Shown piece by piece: positions 37,869 through 46,263 of a stretch of 64,000 bases of DNA. The DNA lies in the NCBI RefSeq assembly GCF_011038655.2, contig NZ_CP064954.1, positions 1,054,001 to 1,118,000 on the forward strand, read 5' to 3'. The notes beneath the pieces were generated by a model. It made no database searches. It was not told the origin of the DNA and saw nothing but the letters and a program-made list of their open reading frames with translations. Within the stretch, counting starts at the first letter, position 1; each line of letters opens with the position of its first letter. The position numbers and the translations under genes were made by a program. The DNA is from Corynebacterium lizhenjunii (GTDB lineage: Bacteria; Actinomycetota; Actinomycetes; Mycobacteriales; Mycobacteriaceae).

Positions 37869-38805
37869 GAGTTTTCTCCTTCGCAACAGAATGTGCGCGC
37901 GCAGCCGGAGCAGCTGCAGCCGGAGCAGCTGCAGCCCTAGCCGAAGCCGTAGCCGAACCCGTAGCCGCAGCCATAGTCGCAGCCGAACCAGCCCACACGC
38001 ACAAAAAGACAACTGTTAATACCAAGACGATCGTCGCCCCGGCGGGCAAGTCGATTGCCCAGGCCAGATAGATGCCCACCACGGCACCCCCGGCGCCAAT
38101 GCTCGCGGCAACCGCCATCATCGCCCCTAATGAGTTCGTCACCAATCGCGCTGTGGCAGCCGGAGTGATAAGCAACGCCAGCACCAAGATGTTTCCCACC
38201 GTTCCTACGGAAATCACCACCGCGGCGGTGACCGCCAAGTACAGTACGCAGTCCAGAATCAGCAGCGGTAGGCCCATGGCTCGGGCGGTCTCCCGGTCCA
38301 GACACACCGCGCAAAGTTGCGGCCGCAGCACCACCAGCACGCCCAGCACCACAGCGTTGACGCCCACTGCCGCAAGCAAATCGGCGCGCGTCACCCCGGT
38401 TAGCGTGCCAAACAAGAAGCTCGTCAGTGACGCTGTGTATCCGTCGATCCGCGAGATTATTACCATGCCCAGGGCAAACGATGCGGCGAAGAACACTCCA
38501 ATGATGGAGTCCTCGCGTACTTGGCGGCGTTGCGAGAACACGGCTATGAGCACCGCGACCACCGCACCGGCAACTGCCCCGCCCACCAGCACAGAGCCCT
38601 GCAGGGCAAAAGCTATGGCCAGTCCGGGGAAGACGGCGTGGGAGACGGCATCGCCAATAAAGGCCATGCCGCGCAAGACCACGTAGCAGCCCACCACGCC
38701 GCACACGGTGGCGGCCAGAACCGCCATGATTACTGCTCGCAGCAAAAAGTCCAGCTGCGGATTGGCCAGGTCGTGGAAGAAGTGAATAAGGCTCAAGTCA
38801 ATCAT
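37861..38805 (-). CDS. metal-type ABC permease (ZnuB/AztB-like, anchored-repeat cluster)
   Basis: A 314-residue ABC-3 family permease with about eight helices: FLLRAVIMAVLAATVCGVVG, LRGMAFIGDAVSHAVFPG (the conserved D-A-hSHA-hhPG coupling motif), and GNILVLALLITPAATARLV near the end. Such permeases import Zn, Mn or Fe. The last about 45 residues are an Ala-rich low-complexity extension encoded by short GCAGCC-type repeats, absent from ordinary ZnuB. ATG 38805 overlaps the ATPase stop (ATGA). The family is known as the permease of anchored-repeat-type ABC systems. Confidence 0.9.
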   Translation of the reverse strand: MIDLSLIHFFHDLANPQLDFLLRAVIMAVLAATVCGVVGCYVVLRGMAFIGDAVSHAVFPGLAIAFALQGSVLVGGAVAGAVVAVLIAVFSQRRQVREDSIIGVFFAASFALGMVIISRIDGYTASLTSFLFGTLTGVTRADLLAAVGVNAVVLGVLVVLRPQLCAVCLDRETARAMGLPLLILDCVLYLAVTAAVVISVGTVGNILVLALLITPAATARLVTNSLGAMMAVAASIGAGGAVVGIYLAWAIDLPAGATIVLVLTVVFLCVWAGSAATMAAATGSATASARAAAAPAAAAPAARAHSVAKEKTHG

Positions 38806-39518
38806 CGGCGTACTCCTATCGCACCCAGTAATGGCGAATCTGCTGCCACGCCAAACGTGGCTTCCCAGGGCGCGGGGTTGGCCAGCAGGTCGCTGGCGGG
38901 GGCATCGGCAATAATGGTGCGGTTAAACAGCACCAGCCGCGGGCAGGAGTGTGCGGCTTCGGCCAGGTTGTGGGTGGACATCAGCACGGACTTGCCCTGG
39001 GCACTCAGCCCGGCAAACAACGCTAGGAGGGCTTCGGAATTCGGCGCGTCCAGTCCGGTAAATGGCTCGTCGAGCAGCAGAACGCCGGGGCGTGTGGCCA
39101 GGGCTCGGGCTATTAGCACGCGTTGGCGCTGCCCGCCGGAGAGCTGCCCTATGGGACGGCGCGCCAGGGCGGTCAAGCCCACTAGCTCGACTGCCTCGGC
39201 TGCCGCGGCGTGGTCGGCGCGCCCTGCCCGGCGCGCCCAGCCGATGAGCCCGGTGCGCCCACCGAGCACGCAATCGTAGACATTGATGGGAAAATCCCAG
39301 GCGAACTCGTGGCGCTGGGGTACGTACCCACAACGCTGCTGGGTGTTCACTTCGCCGCGGTAGGGCACCAGGCCCAGCAGCGCGCGCATGAGTGTGGTCT
39401 TGCCCGCACCGTTGGGCCCTAGCAGCCCAATAAATTCCCCAGCACCAACGTGCAGGCTCACATCGTGCACTACGGTGCGCCCAGCCAGGCTAACACTCAG
39501 CTGTGTTGTGCTAATCAT
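38802..39518 (-). CDS. metal-type ABC transporter ATPase (anchored-repeat cluster)
   Basis: A 238-residue ATP-binding subunit. Walker A is GPNGAGKTTL, the Q-loop region VPQRHEFAWDFP, the signature LSGGQRQRVLIARAL, Walker B VLLLDEPFTGLD and the H-loop STHNLAE. The Phe-rich Q-loop context (QRHEFAWDFP) is usual for Zn/Mn importers. ATG 39518 overlaps the preceding stop as ATGA and its own stop overlaps the permease ATG. One dispersed-motif copy (38898-38917) encodes IIADAPASD near the C-terminus. Confidence 0.93.
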   Translation of the reverse strand: MISTTQLSVSLAGRTVVHDVSLHVGAGEFIGLLGPNGAGKTTLMRALLGLVPYRGEVNTQQRCGYVPQRHEFAWDFPINVYDCVLGGRTGLIGWARRAGRADHAAAAEAVELVGLTALARRPIGQLSGGQRQRVLIARALATRPGVLLLDEPFTGLDAPNSEALLALFAGLSAQGKSVLMSTHNLAEAAHSCPRLVLFNRTIIADAPASDLLANPAPWEATFGVAADSPLLGAIGVRR

Positions 39519-40378
39519 GCGCGCCGCCGCACAACGAGTACCACTGCGCCCAGCACCACGGCCGCGACTGCCCCCAGTGCCCACCACAGTGTGCCTGAGC
39601 TTGCCGATGCCCCCGCCGCGTCCGCATCCCACTGGTGCGCGCGGGCTTGCTGAGGGTCGGTGGCACCTACGGCGAGGCGCAGGGTGGTATCGGCAGACAA
39701 GTGTTGGCCGTCAAGGGTATTGACGTGCAGCCGCAGCCCCACCAGGTGGGTGCCTGGGCGGGTGAAGGTCCAGTTAGCGTGGGTGTGGGTGTTGAGGTCT
39801 ACCCAGATGCGCTCTTCGCCGCCACCGGTGCTGGCAAAGAGTACCTGGGGGGCTTCGAAGCCGCCGTTTTGGAGGAAGAGGGAGAACTCCCCGGGGCCTT
39901 GATGGCCTAGGTACTCCAGCCATACGCCGCGGTCGGCAACCTCGAGCAGCGACGGGGATTGGGTGTTCCACCCCAGCCACGGTACGCCGGTGATTTCGGT
40001 TTGGGGGATTACCCACACGTTCTCGCCGGGTTTGGCGCCAACGAAGGAGTAGTTCTTGTTTTTCGGCAGGGGTTGGGCGGCGGCGTCGGAGACGGCAAAG
40101 ACGACATCATCAAGCTCCCGCCATACGGGTTGTTCGCCGGAGTCATCGCGGGCCATAAAAGTGGCCTGGCCGTCGCGGATGAGTGCGCCCAGGTCTATGT
40201 GCCCGGCGCTGATGGTGGCTTGCTCGCCGCTTGGGGCCAGGCGCTCATCAGCGTTGACTACTTGGGCCAGGTCGCCGGCATTAGCGGTGGGTGCTCCCAC
40301 CGGTGCCAGGGGCAGGGCTAGCGCGGCGGTGCAGGCCAGCGCGGCCAGGCGGGTTCGCAAGGGCAGGGAAGTACTCAT
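39515..40378 (-). CDS. single-domain membrane-anchored wall-repeat protein
   Basis: A 287-residue exported protein with signal peptide (cleavage near PTANAG), one wall-repeat domain starting AGHIDLGALIRDG and containing GVPWLGWNTQSP and NTHTHANWTFTRPGTH, and a C-terminal helix (LWWALGAVAAVVLGAVVLVV) ending in RRRA. The dispersed motif at 39598-39617 encodes GASAS in the juxtamembrane linker. ATG 40378 overlaps the binding-protein stop (ATGA). A role as an outward-facing metal-capture or docking partner of the transporter is inferred. Confidence 0.85.
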   Translation of the reverse strand: MSTSLPLRTRLAALACTAALALPLAPVGAPTANAGDLAQVVNADERLAPSGEQATISAGHIDLGALIRDGQATFMARDDSGEQPVWRELDDVVFAVSDAAAQPLPKNKNYSFVGAKPGENVWVIPQTEITGVPWLGWNTQSPSLLEVADRGVWLEYLGHQGPGEFSLFLQNGGFEAPQVLFASTGGGEERIWVDLNTHTHANWTFTRPGTHLVGLRLHVNTLDGQHLSADTTLRLAVGATDPQQARAHQWDADAAGASASSGTLWWALGAVAAVVLGAVVLVVRRRA

Positions 40379-41868
40379 TGGGGTTCTTTCTGGGTTGAAG
40401 GACTATCAAGAGGGCTGTTATCAGGGCTGTTATCAGCGCTAAGACAGCGCCGCAATTGACTGGCGTTGTGCAGCATCAAGTCGGCGTAGGTGGGCACGTG
40501 TTCATCCAGGGTGTCGCCATAGATTTCGCACACGGCTATGCCTAGCTGTGCGGCGGTTTGGCGCAAGGTGGCGGCGCTAGCTTCAGCGGTGCGTTCGATA
40601 AACACTGCTGGCACGTCGAGGTTGTCCAGCGTGCGGCGCAGGGCAATAACATCGCGCGGGGAGGGTTCCACTGCTGGGTTGGGGCTGACGAACCCCGCCT
40701 GGTCAACGCCGTAGCCTTGTTCAAGGTAGGCGTAGCCGTGGTGCGGGGTCACCAGGTGGCGCCGCTGGGGTGCAATTCCGGCAATCTCGGCGCGCACCTG
40801 GGCGTCTATGCGCCCCAACTCTTCGCGGTAGCGCTGTGCCCGCGCCCGGTAGTCGTGCCCGTGGGAGGGGTCTATCTGCGCCAGCTCCTCTGCGATGACT
40901 TCGGCATACATCGAAGCGTTGGCCACGTTGTGCCACAGGTGCGGATCAACTTCGCCGTGAATGTGCCGGCCCAAAACTGCCTGCGGCAACAGGTAGGTGT
41001 CGGCGCCGGGGGTGCCGAGGAAGCGGTAGGCGGCATCGGCAGGAATGGGCTGGTAGACGCTTGAGGGCACCGCAATAACAGTGTCGTCGACCGCATATTC
41101 GGCGTGCCCATCGCGCAGTTCCACGCGCCCGGTTTCGGCATCTGCTGTGATGTCGATGTGCCCGGAGTCCAACACGTGGCGCGCCTGTGGGGGCGTGACA
41201 CCTACCGCCACGCGCACGGTGGCAGGTCTAACCCCGCTAGCGCCCACGCGCAGCTCATAGATGCCGGGCTGGCTAAACGCCCAAGAGACATGAGTGTGTG
41301 CCCGCGCGGGCAGCTGCGTGCGATCCCGGCGCGGGTCCACCCCGTCACTGGAGTCAAAAATCACCTGCGGGCTGCCAAAAGTTGAGACCACGTAGGCCGC
41401 CACCGCCCCTGGGCCGGATACGTTTTCTAGCCACATTTCCTGCGGCTGGCCGGACGTAACGCGCAGTCCCAGCCAGATGGCATCCAGGGCCACGTTATCG
41501 ACCAAGGGCACTAGTTGCGCGCCGCGGGTAGAGGCGACGTCGGCGACCTCGACTACGGGCCCGCCCGCGACTTCCCGCACCGCATCCATGAGCCCGGCGG
41601 GCTCTAAGAGCAGCCCATTGGCCAGGGCAATATCGGCGTGGGCCACGGTGCGAAAGGTTCGCAGCGAAGGCTCAAAGCTGTGGGCGTCCCTTCCGGGAGG
41701 AATCAGGGTGTCTACCTGCGCGTCAGGGCCCGCGACGTTGCGGGCGATGTCCGCTAAAATCGGCGTCGTTGCAGCAATGCGCACGCCTTCGTGCTCCGCC
41801 GGGGCCGGCCCCGCGCAGCCACTCAACAGCAGTGCCGCACCCGCAAGCACCGTGCACAGAGATCTCAT
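40375..41868 (-). CDS. ZnuA-like metal-binding lipoprotein with inserted wall-repeat domain
   Basis: A 497-residue lipoprotein (lipobox LLLSGC). Its ZnuA fold is split: residues about 25-115 (IAATTPILADIARNVAG, then GRDAHSFEPS with the first His ligand) and about 305-490 (EVDPHLWHNVANA, TPHHGYAYLEQ and YGDTLDEH carrying the other ligands). Between them sits a complete wall-repeat domain (about 115-300) with AHTHVSWAFSQPGIYEL, at the position of the His-rich loop of ZnuA. ATG 41868 overlaps the previous stop (ATGA). This split architecture is known for anchored-repeat ABC binding proteins. The metal (Zn or Mn) is not determined. Confidence 0.9.
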   Translation of the reverse strand: MRSLCTVLAGAALLLSGCAGPAPAEHEGVRIAATTPILADIARNVAGPDAQVDTLIPPGRDAHSFEPSLRTFRTVAHADIALANGLLLEPAGLMDAVREVAGGPVVEVADVASTRGAQLVPLVDNVALDAIWLGLRVTSGQPQEMWLENVSGPGAVAAYVVSTFGSPQVIFDSSDGVDPRRDRTQLPARAHTHVSWAFSQPGIYELRVGASGVRPATVRVAVGVTPPQARHVLDSGHIDITADAETGRVELRDGHAEYAVDDTVIAVPSSVYQPIPADAAYRFLGTPGADTYLLPQAVLGRHIHGEVDPHLWHNVANASMYAEVIAEELAQIDPSHGHDYRARAQRYREELGRIDAQVRAEIAGIAPQRRHLVTPHHGYAYLEQGYGVDQAGFVSPNPAVEPSPRDVIALRRTLDNLDVPAVFIERTAEASAATLRQTAAQLGIAVCEIYGDTLDEHVPTYADLMLHNASQLRRCLSADNSPDNSPLDSPSTQKEPQ

Positions 41869-43505
41869 TGGCGCCACCTCCAGGCCACCGCACCGATGCC
41901 CCCGCCCAGCACCGCCATCCCCAGACCCAGCAGCACCAGGCCGGCAATGGTGTAGCGTTCGTTGCTGGCTGCTACCTGTCCGATGCCGCCAATCCCAGCC
42001 CGTGCCGCCACCGTACCAGCCGCTGCCGCCGGGGCAGCAGTCCCTGCGTCGGCCGACTGTCCCGCCGCCATGGCTCCTTGCTGGTCGCCGCAGTCGCCCC
42101 CTCCGGGGTTTGCTGCACCACCGAGGTCAAAATGGCCGGCCGCGTAGGCACCCGCTGGTGCCACTCCACCTACATGGACGTGCAGCGTGGCCTGGCCCGC
42201 AAGCGCGCGCCCATCGTGGCCGGTGGCTACCTGGCGGATAGTCAACGCATAATCACCTGGGGTGCTAAAGACCCAGTTGGGGTGCACATGGGCGTTTTCC
42301 GCTACCTCCACCGCGCCGCTGGGCGTGCCGTCAAAGCTGAACCATTCCTGGCCTACCACCTGGCCTAACCCGCCTTGGGTGTAGACCACCACATCGCCCG
42401 GACCACTTGCTGCTACTAGTTGCCACGTCACCGGCCCGGCGGTGTGCTCCCGCATGCTGGGGTGTTGGGTATTGGCGCCGAGCCATGGCACGTCCGGGCG
42501 CTGCGTGGAGCCAATCATCCACGCCGGCCCCGCCTCTAGTGGGCCTATGCGCTGTGGCAGCACAACCTCAGCAGCACTGCCCAGGTGAAATACCGCGCCA
42601 TCAGCGCGCACCCACTCACCCGCATCATCTTTGAGCAGGGGCTCGATCCCTGGGACGCACTGGCTCTCCGGCGCGGCTTGCGCCTGCCCTGCCTGCACAT
42701 TAGCCTCCGTGTCCTGACTCGCATCCGTGGCAGCGCCAGCTGAATGTGCAGAATCAGCCCCGGCGCCAGCCCGCGCGGGCTGCGGCGCTGGCTGCGCGGG
42801 TAGCGCCTGCTGCTGGTGCTCGGTGGAGGCGGCGGGGGCATCGGCAGACTCGCCAACCTGCCAGGTGTAGGTCGCAGTATTGCTCGAGGTCCCGCCAGAC
42901 TGCGCAGTGACCTCCATGGTGTAGGTCCCCGGCTGGCTAAACGCCCAATTGACGTGCCGGTGGGCAGGGTAGGGCTGGACTATGCGCTCGCCCTCGCGCA
43001 GCTCCAACTGCCCCGAGTGCGTGAGCGCATTAACCTCCCCAAAGCCGTTGGTCTCAAAAACATAGACCTCACCCGGGCCACTCACGGCACCAAAGACCAG
43101 CTCCACCTGCTCAAAACCAGCCCTGCCCGCCGGTTGGGTATCCCATCCCGGCCACAGCAGCCCATGGTCTTGAGTCTGCGGCAATAGGTAGGCTTCCTTG
43201 CCGATACCCCCAACTCCCACCGTTGCCGTACTCCAGGCCGCATTGGCCACCACCAGCACCGCGTCGTGGGCCTCATGCTCCACGCCTGTGCCAGTGACGT
43301 CTTCTTTCAGACCCAGGTGCAGCTGGCCATCCGGGGCAGTGACGTAGAAGGCGTCCACGTGGCCCACGCTCAACGCCACCTGCGCGTGAGCTACCGGCAC
43401 CGCCCATGGACACAACAGCGCCATCAGGGCCAGCACTCCGGCCAGCGCGCCGGGCATAATGCCCATCCGGGAAGGCCGGATAGCGCTCGAGTGCCTCAAC
43501 ACCAT
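41865..43505 (-). CDS. two-domain membrane-anchored wall-repeat protein
   Basis: A 546-residue exported protein: signal peptide ending VAHA, wall-repeat 1 (about 42-220; GHVDAFYVTAPDG, WPGWDTQPAG, AHRHVNWAFSQPGTYTM), a Gln/Ala-rich linker of about 60 residues, wall-repeat 2 (about 285-450; VPWLGANTQHP, AHVHPNWVFSTPGDYALT), an Ala/Gly-rich stalk and a C-terminal helix (IAGLVLLGLGMAVLGGGIGA). ATG 43505 lies 40 nt after the preceding gene. Dispersed-motif copies occur at 42834-42850 (ADAP, at a domain junction) and, imperfectly, near 43200 and 41890. Confidence 0.84.
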   Translation of the reverse strand: MVLRHSSAIRPSRMGIMPGALAGVLALMALLCPWAVPVAHAQVALSVGHVDAFYVTAPDGQLHLGLKEDVTGTGVEHEAHDAVLVVANAAWSTATVGVGGIGKEAYLLPQTQDHGLLWPGWDTQPAGRAGFEQVELVFGAVSGPGEVYVFETNGFGEVNALTHSGQLELREGERIVQPYPAHRHVNWAFSQPGTYTMEVTAQSGGTSSNTATYTWQVGESADAPAASTEHQQQALPAQPAPQPARAGAGADSAHSAGAATDASQDTEANVQAGQAQAAPESQCVPGIEPLLKDDAGEWVRADGAVFHLGSAAEVVLPQRIGPLEAGPAWMIGSTQRPDVPWLGANTQHPSMREHTAGPVTWQLVAASGPGDVVVYTQGGLGQVVGQEWFSFDGTPSGAVEVAENAHVHPNWVFSTPGDYALTIRQVATGHDGRALAGQATLHVHVGGVAPAGAYAAGHFDLGGAANPGGGDCGDQQGAMAAGQSADAGTAAPAAAAGTVAARAGIGGIGQVAASNERYTIAGLVLLGLGMAVLGGGIGAVAWRWRQ

Positions 43506-43545
43506 GAATAAACCTTTCTCTATGCCTTTCGGTGGTTGCGGGCTG

Positions 43546-46020
43546 TTATCGCCCGGTCAGGGGCGCGCCGAATTTCGCGATAGCTCCACCGTTTTTTGCG
43601 AAGAAGTCCGCGAATGCTTTAAGTACTGTTATGCCCAACAGCGGCACCAACAGCGCCCAGAGGATGTTTGCAGCGCTAGAAGTTTCCGGTGCGGGTGTGG
43701 GCGCGGGCTTCGGGGTTGGCCGCGGTGCGGGGGTGGGCGCGGGCTTCGGGGTGGGCCGCGGGGCAGGATCTGGCACGGGGTCCGGCACAGGTGTCGGCGT
43801 TGGGGTGGTTGGGGCATCGTCGGCGGGGGCAGCACCGCCGGTGCACTCGCCCAGGGCGGCATCCCCGACAGCCACGGTCATGGTCTGCGGCGCGGAAGCC
43901 AGAGCTGTGCCGTCGGCGTCAATGGCGGTGTAGTACACGCGGAAGGCGTAGAGTCCCGGGCGGCTAAAAGCCCAGCCGGTGTGGGTGTGGGAGGCAAACG
44001 TTGTGTCCACGGTGTAGTCGCCGATGGTGGAGTCCGCCAGTACCTCGGCCTCATCGAAGCCCCGGGACAGGTACAACCCCCAGCTGGCGCCATCCGGAAT
44101 GTGGACCGGCTCCAGGTGCAGCTGGACGGGCCCGTTGAGGCGAGAATAGTCCAACTGGGAGGTGTTATAGCCAGGCCAAATGACGTCCTGATTTTGCACC
44201 TGCGGCAACAGGTAAAAATACTCGCCCACGGGGCCCATGAAGTCGAATTCTTTAGCGGCCTGGTGCTGCGTGCGCTTGCGCCGCGCATTATCGTGTACCC
44301 CCAGGACCACGCTGTCTAGCAAACGGTGGACCACTTTCTTGTCCACCAGCGCGGTTTCATCTTTCAATCGGGTGTGCAGCTGGTTGCCCTCGCGCGTGAC
44401 CGTAATGTCTACATGGCCGCGGTCGAGCACAGTCTTATCCGTGCAGTGCTCAGGCCCAGGCTCAGCTGAGTCTGCCGATGCCCCTACCGCTAGCACCCCC
44501 GCACCTCGCCCCGGGGTGTGCTGTTGGTGTGGTTGCTCAAGGGCAATCTCCGTCGCGCTAGCCCCACTGATGGTGGGGTGCGGCTTGATGCGGGTTTTCA
44601 GGACATAGCCGTCGAAGTCGCCGCCATCGGCAAAAACTACCTCGCCGTGGCCATCTGCGATAACGCCCTCGATGGGTTCCTCAGCGTAGGTGTCTTGTGC
44701 GGAGGCATACAGGCCACCTTCAATGAAGCCCCGGAAGTTCCTATCCTCAGTGTCGACGATAACGCGCGTATTGCCATCTGCCGTGGGCTCGGTACGTACC
44801 TGCACCCCGGGCTGGCCTAGGGTGGTCTCTTGCGGGGAAGAGACGACGCGCGGGTGCCCGGTATTGTCCTCCCAGGTCTCTAGGACGGCATCGGTGGCAA
44901 CGTCCGCGTCGCCGCCGTGCGAGTCCGCCGCAGCCCGCGAATCCACCGCCACCTGAGCCCCAGGTTGATACTCCACCACGGGCGAGACCCACCGCGCAGC
45001 CTCTTGTCCGGCTGGAGTAAACACCGCCTGCAGCCGTGAAGATAGCGGACCCAGCATCTCCTCCCATTCGGCGTGCCCGCCAGAGACCTCTAAGTCGGTG
45101 AGGTGATAGCCGTCAATCAACACCGTCAAGGTGCCATCAGCACCGTTGTTGGCCGCAAAAGTCAGGGTACTCAAATGTTCATCGCCATCGCGGGTTGTAG
45201 CTCCGGCGTGTGGGGCCACCCTAAACTCATAGCCTGCCTGGTTTAAGGATGCCGCAGTGCCCGGGCGCGCGGCGGCAAAACGCTCCTGCAGGGAGGGGGA
45301 GGGGGCATCGGCAGGCTTAGTGCCACCAACCTGGATGACTGCCTGGGCGGGGGCAGAACGCAGCAACGTGCCCGCCGTCGTGCGTGCAGAGAGCTGATAG
45401 GTCAGAACGTAACGCCCCGGCTTGGTAAACAACGTGCTGTTATGGGTGTGCGAGCCGGCCTTGAGCGGATAGGAGCTCGGCGCCCCGGCAGAGGTGCCCA
45501 ACATGCGGCCCGCGTCGGGGCTGTCCTCGTGGTAATGGCGGTAGAGCTCCACCTCGCCTGGGCCGTCCACAGACAGCAAGTCCAGGGACGTCACACCATC
45601 GCGAAAATTCTCCGTGGGCAGCTCTAAGTCCGCGCCGAAGCCCAACCAGATAGGGAAGTGGGAGCCATTGACCGTTGCCGGGGCGTTGTAGAAGGTCTGG
45701 CCGGGCTGGCCCACGAAGTCGAAGGCGCCATCGGCAGGCAACGTGAACTGGTACTGGCTGGCACCATTTTTGGCCCAACCCTTGCCCACCCAGGCCACTG
45801 TGTCCGCCAGGGAATGCAGCTCGCCGGCCTCCGGGTGGTTTTTTAGCCGGTACTCCGACTTCAACACCAGCTGGCCGTTCTCCCAGAACGCCTTCGGGGA
45901 ATCCACGTGGGAGCCGGTGGCTACCTTTTTGCCATCGTCGGGCCCAGCGGCGGCTACGGCGGGGCTCAGCAGCGCGCAGGTGGTTAACACGGCAAGAAAG
46001 CGAGTGCGGAGGTGAGCCAT
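43546..46020 (-). CDS. large wall-repeat surface protein, first gene of the cluster
   Basis: An 824-residue exported protein. Signal peptide 1-24, an N-terminal wall-repeat of choice-of-anchor M type (FPIWLGFGADLELP, SHTHNSTLFTKPGRYVLT), a central region of about 250 residues with strand-rich segments (STLTFAANNGADGTLTVLID), a second wall-repeat (GHVDITVTREGN, WPGYNTSQLD, SHTHTGWAFSRPGLYAF), a Pro-rich stalk of PTPKPAPTPAPR repeats (36-bp DNA repeat) and a C-terminal helix. ATG 46020 has AAAGGA 8 nt upstream; a TATAGT -10 box is at 46060-46065 on this strand. It leads the seven-gene operon. Confidence 0.85.
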   Translation of the reverse strand: MAHLRTRFLAVLTTCALLSPAVAAAGPDDGKKVATGSHVDSPKAFWENGQLVLKSEYRLKNHPEAGELHSLADTVAWVGKGWAKNGASQYQFTLPADGAFDFVGQPGQTFYNAPATVNGSHFPIWLGFGADLELPTENFRDGVTSLDLLSVDGPGEVELYRHYHEDSPDAGRMLGTSAGAPSSYPLKAGSHTHNSTLFTKPGRYVLTYQLSARTTAGTLLRSAPAQAVIQVGGTKPADAPSPSLQERFAAARPGTAASLNQAGYEFRVAPHAGATTRDGDEHLSTLTFAANNGADGTLTVLIDGYHLTDLEVSGGHAEWEEMLGPLSSRLQAVFTPAGQEAARWVSPVVEYQPGAQVAVDSRAAADSHGGDADVATDAVLETWEDNTGHPRVVSSPQETTLGQPGVQVRTEPTADGNTRVIVDTEDRNFRGFIEGGLYASAQDTYAEEPIEGVIADGHGEVVFADGGDFDGYVLKTRIKPHPTISGASATEIALEQPHQQHTPGRGAGVLAVGASADSAEPGPEHCTDKTVLDRGHVDITVTREGNQLHTRLKDETALVDKKVVHRLLDSVVLGVHDNARRKRTQHQAAKEFDFMGPVGEYFYLLPQVQNQDVIWPGYNTSQLDYSRLNGPVQLHLEPVHIPDGASWGLYLSRGFDEAEVLADSTIGDYTVDTTFASHTHTGWAFSRPGLYAFRVYYTAIDADGTALASAPQTMTVAVGDAALGECTGGAAPADDAPTTPTPTPVPDPVPDPAPRPTPKPAPTPAPRPTPKPAPTPAPETSSAANILWALLVPLLGITVLKAFADFFAKNGGAIAKFGAPLTGR

Positions 46021-46136
46021 GACGGCGTCCTTTCTGCAGGTGAGCGGACAAGCCCTCTCACTATAGAAAATCGCTGTCAATAATGCCTTGCGCCTAACCC
46101 CGCCCGCGGCGCGCCGGGCTGGCAACCTTGGAGAAT

Positions 46137-46159
46137 ATGAAAATGAATCTTATTTTCAT
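46137..46159. promoter_or_regulatory. Fur/Zur-like palindrome between wall-repeat operon and gltX
   Basis: ATGAAAAT-N7-ATTTTCAT is a perfect 8-bp dyad in an AT-rich patch of otherwise GC-rich DNA. Actinobacterial Zur boxes have TGAAAAT...ATTTTCA half-sites, so a Fur-family metalloregulator is the best guess, consistent with a metal transporter operon. It lies about 70 bp upstream of the operon's presumed -10 box, further than a simple repressor site would normally be, and the N7 spacing is longer than the canonical 7-1-7 Zur dyad. Confidence 0.55.
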
Positions 46160-46263
46160 TACCCCCGTTGGTGTGGGGCGCGGCGGCTTTGCGGGCCACC
46201 TCACCTGCCGGCCCTGACTGCCTAAGGCCGTTGGCATTACCACGGCCGGTAGAGTGAGTACCC

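Noticed and set aside
37861..38012. N-terminal extension of the stalked wall protein (Leu/Arg-rich)
   Set aside because: It is the out-of-frame reading of the permease's repeat tail; the signal peptide begins at ATG 37868.
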